A stretch of DNA of 64,000 nt from Pseudomonas mandelii (GTDB taxonomy: Bacteria; Pseudomonadota; Gammaproteobacteria; Pseudomonadales; Pseudomonadaceae): the NCBI RefSeq assembly GCF_006438925.1, contig NZ_RCZA01000003.1, forward strand, positions 410,241-474,240, given 5' to 3'. A program made the translations under genes and the position numbers. Below are positions 49,482 through 58,924 of this stretch, piece after piece (within the stretch, counting starts at the first letter, position 1; each line of letters starts with the position of its first letter). The notes under the pieces were generated by a model. It was not told the DNA's origin, searched no databases, and was given only the letters and a program-made list of their open reading frames with translations.

Positions 49482-49910
49482 ATGACCAAAGTCGACTTCT
49501 ATATCCTGCCCAGCGCCGATCCTTCAGCGCGGCTGGATTTTGCCTGCAAGCTCACCGAGAAAGCCTGGCGCATGGGCCACCGCATCTATCTGCATTGCAG
49601 CGATGCTGCCCAGCGTGACGATCTCGATGCGCGTTTGTGGACCTTCAAGGGCGAAAGCTTCGTGCCCCACGACCCCGCTGAAAATGAGCCGGACGGTTTG
49701 ATTGTGTTGGGCCTTGGCGATGACTGCGGTCCGCATCAGGACCTGCTGGTCAATCTCGCCCTGAAAGTCCCGGCATTCGCCAACAAGTTCGCCCGTGTGG
49801 CGGAAGTGGTGGTGGAAGATCCGACCATTCGTACGGCTGCGCGGGAGAGTTTCCGTTTCTACCGCGAACAGGGCTATTCTCTGCAAGATCACCGTTTACA
49901 GCGACTCTGA
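49482..49910 (+). CDS. holC: DNA polymerase III subunit chi
   Basis: Chi links the clamp loader (through psi) to SSB in the replicative polymerase. The 142-residue protein has VDFYILPSADPSARLDFACKL at the start, HRIYLHCSDAAQRDDLDARLW, the LPHDP-like FVPHDPAEN, and the C-terminal YREQGYSLQDHRLQR. It lies between pepA and valS, the common arrangement, with the proline-rich small gene between holC and valS. Confidence 0.95.
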   Translation: MTKVDFYILPSADPSARLDFACKLTEKAWRMGHRIYLHCSDAAQRDDLDARLWTFKGESFVPHDPAENEPDGLIVLGLGDDCGPHQDLLVNLALKVPAFANKFARVAEVVVEDPTIRTAARESFRFYREQGYSLQDHRLQRL

Positions 49911-49918
49911 GCATTCCG

Positions 49919-50314
49919 ATGGACACTCCAAAACCGCTGCAAAAGTCCGCGCACCTGCTGGATGACCTTGAGTCGATCCGTCAATTGCTCGGCGATGACA
50001 ACCTGCAACCACCCTTGCTCACTGACACGGTCGAGGAAGGTGATCAGGAACAGATTCCGATGCTGTTCGATACGGTCGGCGCCAGCCCGCCAATTCTCGA
50101 ACCGGCGCCACCCGCCCCTGCAGCCCCTGCTGCCCAACCGGCACCCGCCGCCAGCAAGGGCCCCGACGACCTGCTGCACCTGGATGGCGAACTGCGCGCC
50201 GCCGCGCAATTGATCATGCAAGACGTGATCGACGACTTCGCCCCGCACATCGAAACCGAAATCAAACGCCGCCTGGCTGCGCGAATGGAACGGTTGCTAA
50301 GTCAGTACGAATAA
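49919..50314 (+). CDS. hypothetical protein, holC-associated, proline/alanine-rich
   Basis: A 131-residue protein that recurs between holC and valS in pseudomonads. An N-terminal part (LLDDLESIRQLLGDD, about 13-27) is joined by a Pro/Ala-rich linker (about 58-80) to a C-terminal helical region (LRAAAQLIMQDVIDDFAPHI, about 93-112, then RLAARMERLL). It starts 8 bp after holC. Context hints at a replication-related role, but none is known. No psi subunit similarity was seen. Confidence 0.8.
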   Translation: MDTPKPLQKSAHLLDDLESIRQLLGDDNLQPPLLTDTVEEGDQEQIPMLFDTVGASPPILEPAPPAPAAPAAQPAPAASKGPDDLLHLDGELRAAAQLIMQDVIDDFAPHIETEIKRRLAARMERLLSQYE

Positions 50315-50327
50315 AACACCAATCCCC

Positions 50328-50413
50328 TGTGGGAGCGAGCCTGCTCGCGATAGCATCACCTCGGTTTCCTGATAGACCGCGGCGCCTGCATCGCGAGCAG
50401 GCTCGCTCCCACA
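50328..50413. repeat. REP pair upstream of valS
   Basis: TGTGGGAGCGAGCCTGCTCGCGAT and its complement as an inverted pair, between the small holC-linked gene and valS. Confidence 0.9.
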
Positions 50414-50529
50414 TTTGATTCGCGCCGTTATTGAGTCTGCGCCCTGTCTGCACCCGCTCGCCCTACGCCCCATGCCCCGCTATACTTGCCGGCTTTTCCT
50501 GAATAAATGCCAATAGGGTCCCGCCGCGC

Positions 50530-53376
50530 ATGGATAAGACCTACCAGCCGCACGCCATTGAAACTTCCTGGTACAACACCTGGGAGTCAGAGAATTACTT
50601 CGCCCCGCAAGGCGCGGGCGAGTCCTACACCATCATGATCCCGCCGCCGAACGTCACCGGCAGCCTGCACATGGGTCACGGCTTCAACAACGCGATCATG
50701 GACGCCCTGATCCGTTTCCGCCGCATGCAGGGTCGTAACACTCTGTGGCAGCCGGGTACCGACCACGCCGGGATCGCCACGCAAATGCTGGTGGAGCGTC
50801 AACTCGAAGCCCAGGGCCAGAATCGTCACGATCTGGGCCGTGAGAAATTCCTCGAGAAAGTCTGGGAATGGAAGGATCAGTCCGGCGGCAACATCAGCCG
50901 TCAGATCCGCCGTCTCGGCTCGTCCGTGGACTGGGGCCGCGAGCGCTTCACCATGGACGACGGCCTCTCGGAAGCCGTGAAAGAAGCCTTTGTGCGCCTG
51001 CACGAAGACGGCCTGATCTACCGCGGCAAGCGCCTGGTCAACTGGGACACCAAGTTGCACACGGCGATTTCCGACCTCGAAGTGGAAAACCACGACGAGA
51101 AAGGTTTCCTGTGGAACCTGAAATACCCACTGGCCGATGGCGCCAAGACCGCAGAAGGCAACGATTACCTGATCGTCGCGACCACTCGCCCGGAAACCAT
51201 GCTTGGCGACGCCGCCGTAGCGGTTAACCCGAACGATGAACGCTACCAAGCCCTGATCGGCAAATTCGTCGAGCTGCCGCTGGTCGGCCGCCGCATTCCG
51301 ATCATCGCCGACGATTATTGCGACCCTGAATTCGGCACCGGCTGCGTGAAAATCACCCCGGCTCACGATTTCAACGACTACGAAGTCGGCAAGCGCCACA
51401 ACCTGCCGCTGCTGAACATCTTCGACAAGAACGCCGCTGTATTGTCGGCCTGTCAGGTGTTCAACCTCGATGGCACGCTCAACGAAAGCATCGATGGCAA
51501 GATTCCGGCCGAGTACGCCGGTCTGGACCGCTTCGAAGCACGTAAGCAAATCGTTGCTGCGTTTGATGCTGCCGGCCTCTTGGTCAGCGTCAACGATCAC
51601 GCGCTGAAAGTGCCGAAAGGTGACCGTTCCGGCACCATTATCGAGCCGTGGCTGACCGACCAGTGGTACGTGTCGACCAAGCCATTGGCCGAGCCAGCCA
51701 TCGCAGCCGTTGAAGACGGCCGCATCGCGTTCGTGCCGAAACAGTACGAAAACATGTACTTCTCGTGGATGCGCGACATCCAGGACTGGTGCATCAGCCG
51801 TCAGCTGTGGTGGGGCCACCGGATTCCGGCCTGGTACGACGAGTCAGGCAAAGTCTACGTCGGTCGCGACGAAGCCGAAGTACGTGCCAAGCACAACCTC
51901 GGCCCGGACGTTGCGCTGCAACAGGACAATGACGTTCTCGACACCTGGTTCAGTTCGGGTCTGTGGACCTTCTCCACGCTCGGCTGGCCTGAGCAGACCG
52001 AGTTCCTGAAGAAATTCCACTCCACCGACGTGCTGGTGACCGGTTTCGACATCATTTTCTTCTGGGTTGCCCGGATGATCATGCTCACCATGCACCTGGT
52101 GAAGAACGAAGACGGCACACCGCAGGTTCCGTTCAAGACTGTTTATGTTCACGGCCTGGTGCGTGATGGCCAGGGCCAGAAGATGTCCAAGTCCAAGGGC
52201 AACGTCCTGGACCCGCTGGACATCATCGACGGCATCGAGCTCGAAGACCTGGTGCAGAAACGCACCTCCGGCATGATGCAGCCGAAACTGGCGAAGAAGA
52301 TCGAGAAGCAGACCCGCGACGAGTTCGCCGACGGCATCGCCAGCTACGGCACCGACGCCCTGCGCTTCACCTTCTGCTCGCTGGCGTCCACCGGTCGCGA
52401 CATCAAGTTCGACATGGGCCGCGTCGAGGGCTATCGCAACTTCTGCAACAAGATCTGGAACGCCGCGCGCTACGTACTGGACAAGGGCGAAGACTGCGGT
52501 CAGAACGGCGAAGCTTACGAGCTGTCGCTGGCGGATCGCTGGATCATTTCGCAGCTGCAACGCACCGAAGCCGAAGTGACCCGTCAACTCGATCAGTTCC
52601 GCTTCGACCTGGCTGCACAAGCCTTGTACGAGTTCATCTGGAACCAGTATTGCGACTGGTACCTGGAACTCTCCAAGCCTGTGCTGTGGGACGAAAATGC
52701 ACCGGTCGAACGTCAGCGCGGCACCCGCCGCACGCTGGTTCGAGTATTGGAAGTCGCGCTGCGTCTGGCGCATCCGTTCATGCCGTTCATCACCGAAGAA
52801 ATCTGGCAGCGCATCGCGCCGCTGGCTGGTATCGAAGGCAAGACGATCATGCTGCAACCGTGGCCAGTGGCCAATGAAGAGCGCATCGATCCGGCTGCCG
52901 AGAACGACATCGAGTGGCTTAAAGGCCTGATGCTCGGCACGCGTAACATCCGTGGCGAAATGAACATTGGTCCGGGCAAGCCGCTGAACCTGTTCCTGAA
53001 AAACGTCAGCGCCGAAGATCAGCGTCGTCTCACAGAGAACGAAGCCCTGCTGAAGAAGCTGGCTCGCCTCGAATCGATCACCGTATTGTCTGCTGGCGAA
53101 GAAGCACCGCTGTCCGCCACCGCACTGGTTGGCGAGATGGAAGTGCTGGTGCCGATGGCCGGCCTGATCGACAAAGATGCTGAGCTGGCGCGTCTGGACA
53201 AGGAAATCCTGCGTCTGCAGGGCGAAGTTCAGCGCGTGGGCGGCAAGCTGTCTAACGCCGGTTTCGTCGACAAGGCCCCGGCCGAAGTCATCGAGAAGGA
53301 ACGCGCCAAACTGGCTGAAGCTGAGCAGGCTTTGGGCAAGTTGGCCGAGCAACATGCGCGGATTGCCAGCCTGTAA
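50530..53376 (+). CDS. valS: valyl-tRNA synthetase
   Basis: ValS charges tRNA-Val. The 948-residue class Ia enzyme has the HIGH motif as HMGH at 47-50 ([14 protein letters not shown]) and KMSKS at 551-555. The inserted CP1 editing domain (about 180-340, with [15 protein letters not shown]) is present. The C-terminal coiled-coil tRNA-binding arm runs from about 880 ([18 protein letters not shown]). It is followed by a terminator hairpin at 53392. Confidence 0.98.
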   Translation: MDKTYQPHAIETSWYNTWESENYFAPQGAGESYTIMIPPPNVTGSLHMGHGFNNAIMDALIRFRRMQGRNTLWQPGTDHAGIATQMLVERQLEAQGQNRHDLGREKFLEKVWEWKDQSGGNISRQIRRLGSSVDWGRERFTMDDGLSEAVKEAFVRLHEDGLIYRGKRLVNWDTKLHTAISDLEVENHDEKGFLWNLKYPLADGAKTAEGNDYLIVATTRPETMLGDAAVAVNPNDERYQALIGKFVELPLVGRRIPIIADDYCDPEFGTGCVKITPAHDFNDYEVGKRHNLPLLNIFDKNAAVLSACQVFNLDGTLNESIDGKIPAEYAGLDRFEARKQIVAAFDAAGLLVSVNDHALKVPKGDRSGTIIEPWLTDQWYVSTKPLAEPAIAAVEDGRIAFVPKQYENMYFSWMRDIQDWCISRQLWWGHRIPAWYDESGKVYVGRDEAEVRAKHNLGPDVALQQDNDVLDTWFSSGLWTFSTLGWPEQTEFLKKFHSTDVLVTGFDIIFFWVARMIMLTMHLVKNEDGTPQVPFKTVYVHGLVRDGQGQKMSKSKGNVLDPLDIIDGIELEDLVQKRTSGMMQPKLAKKIEKQTRDEFADGIASYGTDALRFTFCSLASTGRDIKFDMGRVEGYRNFCNKIWNAARYVLDKGEDCGQNGEAYELSLADRWIISQLQRTEAEVTRQLDQFRFDLAAQALYEFIWNQYCDWYLELSKPVLWDENAPVERQRGTRRTLVRVLEVALRLAHPFMPFITEEIWQRIAPLAGIEGKTIMLQPWPVANEERIDPAAENDIEWLKGLMLGTRNIRGEMNIGPGKPLNLFLKNVSAEDQRRLTENEALLKKLARLESITVLSAGEEAPLSATALVGEMEVLVPMAGLIDKDAELARLDKEILRLQGEVQRVGGKLSNAGFVDKAPAEVIEKERAKLAEAEQALGKLAEQHARIASL

Positions 53377-53391
53377 CGGCAAATCGCAATG

Positions 53392-53422
53392 AAAAGGGGG
53401 GCCCGAAACGGCCTCCTTTTTT
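53392..53422 (+). terminator. terminator after valS
   Basis: The stem AAAAGGGGGGCC / GGCCTCCTTTT, with one mismatch, surrounds CGAAAC and is followed by TTTTTTG. It lies 15 bp after the valS stop. Confidence 0.82.
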
Positions 53423-53457
53423 GTGCCCATCACTTTCCCCCTACACCACAAATCCCT

Positions 53458-53547
53458 TGTGGGAGCGAGCCTGCTCGCGATGAGGCCATAACATTCAACA
53501 TTGATGTCGCCTGTTTCGCCGCCATCGCGAGCAGGCTCGCTCCCACA
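53458..53547. repeat. REP pair between valS and rlmF
   Basis: TGTGGGAGCGAGCCTGCTCGCGAT and its complement, about 42 bp apart. The rlmF reading frame runs open through it, but translation is unlikely. Confidence 0.9.
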
Positions 53548-53640
53548 GAGGGATTGTGCTGTTTGTCACAATTGGGTTCACAACGGCTGGATGTGGGACA
53601 ATGCCCCCCACTTTCAGCCATACCCGAATCGACCACGCCC

Positions 53641-54663
53641 ATGAACGCCCCCCGCACACCCCGCCCTGCGCGCAAAAAGCCTGATTCCGCCACCCCGGCC
53701 AAAGCCGTGGAGCCCCGCGAGAAGGCCAGCCTGCATCCGCGCAACCGCCATCAGGGTCGTTACGACTTCCCGGCGCTGATCAAAACCACGCCGGAACTGG
53801 CGAAGTTCGTGATCATCAATCCGTACGGCAAGGAAAGTATCGACTTCGCCAGCCCGGACGCAGTGCGGGTGTTCAACCGTGCGTTGCTCAAGTCGTTCTA
53901 CGGCGTCGCCCATTGGGACATCCCGGCCGATTACCTCTGCCCTCCAGTTCCGGGGCGTGCCGATTACGTGCACTTCCTGGCCGACCTGCTGGCCAGCGTC
54001 AACGACGGCGAGATCCCCCGCGGCGCGCCGGTCAAGGTGCTCGATATCGGCATGGGCGCCAACTGCGTTTATCCGTTGATCGGCTACAGCGACTACCGCT
54101 GGCACTTCCTTGGCTCGGAAATCGACCCGACGGCCGTGGCCGCCGCCAAAGCCATCGTCCAGTCCAACGGACTGAACAAAGCCATCCAGTTACGCCAACA
54201 AAGCAACCCCAAGCACATCCTGCTGGGCCTGCTCGAACCCGGCGAACGCTTTGACCTGACCATGTGCAACCCGCCGTTCCACGCCTCGATGGACGAAGCG
54301 ACCAAGGGCAGTGAGCGTAAATGGCGCGCGCTGGGCCGTGCCGATCCAAAACGCAAACTGCCAGTACTGAACTTTGGCGGTCAATCGGCAGAATTGTGGT
54401 GTGAAGGTGGCGAAGCACGGTTTGTGACGCAACTGATCGCCGAGAGCGCGCATTTCCAACACAAAGTGCTTTGGTTCAGCACCTTGGTCTCGAAAGCCTC
54501 CAACCTGCCGGCAATCCAGACGGCGCTGAAAAAGGCTGGCGTACTGGAAAGCCAGGTCGTGGAAATGTCTCAGGGGCAGAAGCAAAGCCGCTTCGTCGCC
54601 TGGACCTTCCAGACCAAATCCGAGCAGCAGGTCTGGCGTGAGCGCTGGGTAAAGAAAAGCTGA
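53641..54663 (+). CDS. rlmF: 23S rRNA (adenine(1618)-N6)-methyltransferase
   Basis: RlmF N6-methylates A1618 of 23S rRNA. The 340-residue protein has a basic N-terminal tail, the [15 protein letters not shown] block (about 36-50), a SAM-binding [16 protein letters not shown] segment, and the N6-adenine motif [17 protein letters not shown] is also typical. ATG 53641 is the first ATG after the upstream non-coding REP region; the frame runs farther upstream but is not conserved. Confidence 0.94.
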   Translation: MNAPRTPRPARKKPDSATPAKAVEPREKASLHPRNRHQGRYDFPALIKTTPELAKFVIINPYGKESIDFASPDAVRVFNRALLKSFYGVAHWDIPADYLCPPVPGRADYVHFLADLLASVNDGEIPRGAPVKVLDIGMGANCVYPLIGYSDYRWHFLGSEIDPTAVAAAKAIVQSNGLNKAIQLRQQSNPKHILLGLLEPGERFDLTMCNPPFHASMDEATKGSERKWRALGRADPKRKLPVLNFGGQSAELWCEGGEARFVTQLIAESAHFQHKVLWFSTLVSKASNLPAIQTALKKAGVLESQVVEMSQGQKQSRFVAWTFQTKSEQQVWRERWVKKS

Positions 54664-54686
54664 GTAACTGACCGACGCAGATCAAC

Positions 54687-54775
54687 TGTGGGAGCGAGCC
54701 TGCTCGCGAAGGCGATTTATCAGTCACATCAATATTGACTGTTAGATAGCTTTCGCGAGCAGGCTCGCTCCCACA
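54687..54775. repeat. REP pair after rlmF
   Basis: TGTGGGAGCGAGCCTGCTCGCGA and its complement, 40 bp apart, between the convergent rlmF and HU genes. Confidence 0.9.
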
Positions 54776-54810
54776 TTGGTTTAGCGGTGTATGTGGTAAA
54801 TCGCAGACAC

Positions 54811-54853
54811 AAAAAAGCCGTGCCCGGATTACTCCGGAGCACGGCTTTTTTTT
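54811..54853 (-). terminator. terminator after the HU gene
   Basis: Stem AAAAAAGCCGTGC / GCACGGCTTTTTT with an inner CCGGA/TCCGG pair, T-rich on both strands. It lies 9 bp beyond the HU stop. Confidence 0.92.
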
Positions 54854-54861
54854 ACTGCGTC

Positions 54862-55143
54862 TTACTTGTTAACAGCGTCGGTCAGGCCTTTGGCCACAAC
54901 CAGCTTGATAACTTTCTTGGCAGCGATTTCGATGGCAGCGCCAGTCGAAGGGTTGCGGCCGGTACGGGCAGGACGCTCAGTCACTTTCAGTTTGCCGATA
55001 CCTGGCAGAGTGATTTCGCCGCCGTTTTCCAGCTGATCGGCAACGATTTGGCCCAGTTGGTCCAGAGCGTTACGCGCGGTGGTTTTTGGCGCGTCGATAG
55101 CTTCAGCGATGTCGGCGATCAGTTGGTCTTTAGTAAGAGCCAT
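54862..55143 (-). CDS. HU family DNA-binding protein
   Basis: A 93-residue histone-like protein that bends DNA and shapes the nucleoid. It matches the HU length and motif order: N-terminal helices (MALTKDQLIADIAEAID), then GKLKVTERPARTGRNPSTG, the DNA-binding beta-arm with the Pro residue in RNPSTG, and VIKLVVAKGLTDAVN at the end. ATG 55143 follows AAGGAAC. It is divergent from the NdpA-type gene. Which of the several pseudomonad HU paralogues this is was not settled. Confidence 0.93.
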   Translation of the reverse strand: MALTKDQLIADIAEAIDAPKTTARNALDQLGQIVADQLENGGEITLPGIGKLKVTERPARTGRNPSTGAAIEIAAKKVIKLVVAKGLTDAVNK

Positions 55144-55538
55144 GTAGTGTTCCTTCCCTATCAAATTCATATGGATTGCAGAGTGCAGTGTCAGCCATCG
55201 AGCCCGATCTTCTGGATCTGGCACCCTCGGCCATAACCGCGACGAGTCGGGGTTATAGATACCGAAATCAGGGTTTGGTTCGACCTGACAAATGCTGAAT
55301 GCACGCTTAACGCAGTGACTTCGCGTAAGACCGGGCAAAACTAGCACAGAGACGGGGAAATATCCGCCTCTAGCTACCCATTTGGTCAGCTTTATTGCTC
55401 TAAAACTGTAAAAAACAGCATAAGCGCCATCGGACACCTGCGAATTGCCCTTCGTGCAGCGCCAAAACCAGTGGTTGCGGTACACTTGGCACTTTTTGGG
55501 GGAGCACGCCCTCCTCTCTTCAATCAGCCGAGAAGCCC
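55144..55538. other. divergent promoter region between HU and NdpA genes
   Basis: About 395 bp without a gene. I saw no convincing -35/-10 pair on either strand, repeat or hairpin. It presumably carries promoters for both nucleoid-protein genes. Confidence 0.4.
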
Positions 55539-56543
55539 ATGCCGATCCGTCATTGCATCGTCCACCTGATCGACAAAAAACCCGACGGCACACCTGCAGT
55601 TCTCCACGCTCGCGATTCCGAACTGGCCGAGTCGAGCGCCATCGAGTACATGCTTGCCGACCTCAATGAGAGCTACAACGCCAAACAAGGCAAGGCCTGG
55701 GGTTTCTTCCATGCCGAGTCCGGGGCGCATCCGTTCAGCGGCTGGCTGAAGGAATACCTCGATGGCGGCAAGGATTTCACAGCGTTCAGCCGAGTGGCGG
55801 TGGAACACTTGCAAAAGCTGATGGAGGAATCGAACCTCTCTGTGGGCGGCCACGTGCTGTTTGCCCATTATCAGCAAGGCATGACCGACTACCTGGCGAT
55901 CGCCCTGCTACACCACAGTGAAGGCGTTGCAGTGACCGATCAGCTGGACGTGACCCCGTCCCGGCACCTGGACCTGGGCCAACTGCATCTGGCAGCACGG
56001 ATCAACGTTTCGGAGTGGCAGAACAACAAGCAGTCCAAGCAGTACATTTCGTTCATCAAAGGCAAGAACGGCAAAAAGGTTTCGGAATATTTCCGCGACT
56101 TCATCGGCTGCCAGGAAGGCGTCGACGGCCCCGGCGAAACCCGCACCCTGCTCAAGGCCTTCAGTGACTTCGTCGAAAGCGAAGACCTGCCGGAAGAGTC
56201 CGCCCGCGAGAAGACCAAGACCCTGGTGGATTACGCCAGCAGCCAGGCAAAATTGGGTGAACCCATGGGCCTGGAAGAACTCTCGGAGTTGATCGACGAA
56301 GAGCGCCCGAAAGCCTTTTACGATCACATCCGCAACAAAGACTACGGCCTGTCGCCGGAGATCCCGGCCGATAAACGGACCCTCAACCAGTTCCGCCGCT
56401 TCACCGGTCGCGCCGAAGGCCTGTCCATCAGCTTCGAAGCGCACCTGCTGGGCTCGAAGATCGAATATGACGAAGAAGCCGGCACGCTCATCATCAAAGG
56501 TCTGCCGACCCAGCTCACCGATCAGCTCAAGCGACGTAACTGA
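55539..56543 (+). CDS. nucleoid-associated protein NdpA/YejK
   Basis: A 334-residue nucleoid protein of the NdpA/YejK family. It begins [17 protein letters not shown], with [20 protein letters not shown] and [20 protein letters not shown] in the N-terminal half and the conserved [23 protein letters not shown] in the middle. [21 protein letters not shown] lies in the C-terminal part. Its role is structural rather than enzymatic. Its stop overlaps the start of the glutaredoxin gene (TGATG), so the two are coupled. Confidence 0.93.
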   Translation: MPIRHCIVHLIDKKPDGTPAVLHARDSELAESSAIEYMLADLNESYNAKQGKAWGFFHAESGAHPFSGWLKEYLDGGKDFTAFSRVAVEHLQKLMEESNLSVGGHVLFAHYQQGMTDYLAIALLHHSEGVAVTDQLDVTPSRHLDLGQLHLAARINVSEWQNNKQSKQYISFIKGKNGKKVSEYFRDFIGCQEGVDGPGETRTLLKAFSDFVESEDLPEESAREKTKTLVDYASSQAKLGEPMGLEELSELIDEERPKAFYDHIRNKDYGLSPEIPADKRTLNQFRRFTGRAEGLSISFEAHLLGSKIEYDEEAGTLIIKGLPTQLTDQLKRRN

Positions 56544-56893
56544 TGCTCGGCGGCGTACTGAAAAAATTCCTGCTGATCCTGCTGGTGGTCGTGGTCTACC
56601 AGAACTGGGGCAAGATCGAGCGGGTGTTCCATCCGACGCAAGTGGTGTCCGAGCAGACTCAGGCCAAGGCCAACGTCGTGCTCTATGCCACCGAATGGTG
56701 CGGTTACTGCAAACTGACCCGGCGCTTTCTCGATCAGAAGGGCATTCCGTACAAGGAGTTCGATATTGAGAAGGATGCCAAGGCGCGCAAGGCCTACGAG
56801 GCGCTGGGTGGCGGCGGGATTCCGATCATCGATGTGAATGGGACATTGATTCGTGGGTATGACCCGGACACCATTCTCGCCGCGTTGAAATAA
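56543..56893 (+). CDS. membrane-anchored glutaredoxin-like protein
   Basis: A 116-residue protein. Residues 8-20 (KFLLILLVVVVYQ) form one N-terminal membrane anchor, followed by a glutaredoxin domain (about 43-116) with the CxxC motif in TEWCGYCKLTRR, GGGGIPIIDVNG (cis-Pro) and GYDPDTI. The enzyme domain probably faces either side depending on orientation; the N-terminal MLGGVLKK suggests the cytosol. It directly follows the NdpA-type gene with a one-base overlap. Confidence 0.9.
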   Translation: MLGGVLKKFLLILLVVVVYQNWGKIERVFHPTQVVSEQTQAKANVVLYATEWCGYCKLTRRFLDQKGIPYKEFDIEKDAKARKAYEALGGGGIPIIDVNGTLIRGYDPDTILAALK

Positions 56894-56903
56894 CCCAGAC
56901 ATG

Positions 56904-56932
56904 AAAACGCCCGGCTTTGCCGGGCGTTTTTT
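56904..56932 (+). terminator. terminator after the glutaredoxin gene
   Basis: Stem AAAACGCCCGGC / GCCGGGCGTTTT with a 3-nt loop and TTTTTTG tail. It is shared with the convergent GST gene. Confidence 0.9.
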
Positions 56933-56941
56933 GTTCAGCAT

Positions 56942-57877
56942 TTATAGGGCTTCAATGCGAAACCCGAACCGCGGAAAGTGCACATGCACCACGCCGCCCC
57001 GCTCGTCTTCACGACGCAAAATCAATTCTTCACTGCCCGCAAACAGCAACTCACCCGCCACCGGGTCAACGCCGTAATCGATGGCGGCAATGGCCACCTG
57101 CTGGCCAGCCTCAAAACCATTCGGCTCGTCGAATTGCTCATCTGGCAATGCGGTCGGTGTGGCATTGCGCGCAACCTCCAGCGCCTCCTCGGAGGTCATC
57201 TCGCTGAACGCGCCATGCCCGAAGCCCAACACGCGCCCCAGCCATGCCGAAACCGCTGGATAAGCATCGACCAACGGTGAAGTGACGGGCGTAGCCTTGA
57301 GGAACCACAGCGGATGGGCCAGGGCGAAGTCGGCAATCGACGGCTCGCCGAACAGGAAATCGCCCTGTTCGCGCTGAAGCTGTTGTTCCAGTCGCGTCAT
57401 GATAGTCGGCCATTGATGCCGGGCTTGTTCAGCCGACAACCGTGTGGCGCTGCCACCGCTGAACAACTCCGCGCGATCGGCAATGAATGCCTTGATCGCT
57501 TCCGGCGGCATATTGCCGAAGCGCACGGCGATCGATTCCGGTTGAAACACCAGGCTGACCGCGTGCTGGAACACCACCGAATCCGCCCATGCGGCGAAGG
57601 TCGCGGCGATCATTTCCTGACCTTCCGGGAAGAACGCCGGCAAGGCTTTTTCCTGTTCCAGACGGCGGGCGATCAGCGACGTGTCGCAATAGATGTCCGC
57701 GCCAATCTGCAACACCGGTGTCTTGCGGTAGCCGCCGGTCAGCGCGGTCAGATCGGGTTTTGGCATCACCGGCGAGATCTTCACCGAGCGCCAGGACAGC
57801 CCCTTGAAGCCCAGCAGCAAGCGGGCCTTTTCAGAAAAAGGGGACGTCGGGTAATGATGAAGAATCAATTCGGACAT
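56942..57877 (-). CDS. glutathione S-transferase family protein with C-terminal extension
   Basis: A 311-residue protein. The GST N-domain starts SELILHHYPTSPFSEKARLLL (shortened here to SPFSEKARLLL), followed by KTPVLQIGADIYCDTSLIARRLE. The C-domain ends about residue 215 (SAWLGRVLGFGHG). Typical bacterial GSTs end near here, so roughly 95 more residues, beta-rich and ending in HVHFPRFGFRIEAL, form an extra domain of unknown role. ATG 57877 was chosen because it gives MSELIL. The gene is convergent with the glutaredoxin gene. Confidence 0.88.
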   Translation of the reverse strand: MSELILHHYPTSPFSEKARLLLGFKGLSWRSVKISPVMPKPDLTALTGGYRKTPVLQIGADIYCDTSLIARRLEQEKALPAFFPEGQEMIAATFAAWADSVVFQHAVSLVFQPESIAVRFGNMPPEAIKAFIADRAELFSGGSATRLSAEQARHQWPTIMTRLEQQLQREQGDFLFGEPSIADFALAHPLWFLKATPVTSPLVDAYPAVSAWLGRVLGFGHGAFSEMTSEEALEVARNATPTALPDEQFDEPNGFEAGQQVAIAAIDYGVDPVAGELLFAGSEELILRREDERGGVVHVHFPRFGFRIEAL

Positions 57878-57965
57878 GCTCGGCTCCGGCGCACGGATAG
57901 GGAATCCGCAGCTTAGCGCGCATTCCATGTGCAGCCCACCGATCTGCCTGATGGGCACTTATCAG

Positions 57966-58286
57966 TCAGATTGATAAGCCCGCAGCGGCACTCGCCACCA
58001 AGCATTCCTTGGCACTTTTTTTGAGTTTTTTGATCAGCCGTTCCTGACGCAGCGCTTCGCTTTTATCGCGGCAGGCTTCGGTGTAGACCAATGCCACGGC
58101 AGGGCTGGAGAGAAAAAAGCGCGCACCCTTGCCACTCTGGTGGGTGGCGAAGCGGCGCACGGGATCATCGCTGATCCCGCAGTAGAGCGAACCATTGGCC
58201 GCGCGAACGAGGTAGACGAACCAGGGTTTGCTGACAGGCAGCGATGGTTCGGCGGCAATGACGGAAGATTCGCTGGCGGTGTTCAC
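57966..58286 (-). CDS. GIY-YIG nuclease family protein (YhbQ-type)
   Basis: A 106-residue UvrC-like GIY-YIG domain protein. The motif here is [20 protein letters not shown] (residues 22-41), where VYL and YCGI correspond to the two halves, and [15 protein letters not shown] follows. A C-terminal helix carries [11 protein letters not shown]. The small YhbQ-type proteins have no known substrate. It lies about 40 bp downstream of the NTF2-like gene, in the same direction. Confidence 0.88.
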   Translation of the reverse strand: MNTASESSVIAAEPSLPVSKPWFVYLVRAANGSLYCGISDDPVRRFATHQSGKGARFFLSSPAVALVYTEACRDKSEALRQERLIKKLKKSAKECLVASAAAGLSI

Positions 58287-58326
58287 GTGACGATCAAGGC
58301 TTGAAAGGAAACAAGCCGCGATCTTA

Positions 58327-58797
58327 TCAGCGACTGGCCTGGAATGCCTTCAGCCCCTTCAAGGCTTGAGCGCGTACGGCGTTTCTCACCGCCGGCGTCC
58401 AGCCCAACAACAACCCTTTGAAACCCAGCGCCTGTCGGGACCAGGCCCACAGATCGAAGCTGTCGTGATGTTCGCAAATCTTGCCGTCGCGAAAAACGAA
58501 GCGTGCCTGAATGTCGTTGACCACGGTGTTGCCGGTCTGGCTGAACAGGTACGTCGCCACCCAATGGGCGCCACCCGTGCGCTCATCGCTGCGCACGTTA
58601 TCGAACGTCAGGGAAAAATCCTTGGCCCGAGTGGTGAGCATCCGCCACATGTCGCCTGCATCGCGGCCGTGCAATTCGCCGAACGCAGGATCACTGAACA
58701 CCACGTCGTCGGTATAGCAGGCACTCATGGCCTCGGCATCCAGCCGCTGGAAGGCTTGGTAGAACTGGGTGATCAATGCGTTGTGGGCATCACTCAT
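58327..58797 (-). CDS. NTF2-like (SnoaL) domain protein
   Basis: A 156-residue protein with the NTF2/SnoaL fold. It begins [41 protein letters not shown] and [15 protein letters not shown] are typical, and [15 protein letters not shown] ends the barrel. Members include isomerases, hydrolases and binding proteins, so no reaction can be named. The start ATG 58797 is standard. Confidence 0.85.
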   Translation of the reverse strand: MSDAHNALITQFYQAFQRLDAEAMSACYTDDVVFSDPAFGELHGRDAGDMWRMLTTRAKDFSLTFDNVRSDERTGGAHWVATYLFSQTGNTVVNDIQARFVFRDGKICEHHDSFDLWAWSRQALGFKGLLLGWTPAVRNAVRAQALKGLKAFQASR

Positions 58798-58924
58798 GGG
58801 CAGGCTCCCTCAGGATGTGCAAATAGATGCGCAAAGTGGTGTCGAAAGATTGCCTGCACGATAGTCAACAAAGGCGCGAAACACTATCGGCATTCGTGAG
58901 CCGAATATCGACAGTGTGCGGGTG

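Noticed and set aside
53389..53640. An N-terminal extension of RlmF through a REP pair and the valS terminator
   Set aside because: It would translate a terminator and a REP. The conserved protein starts after ATG 53641.
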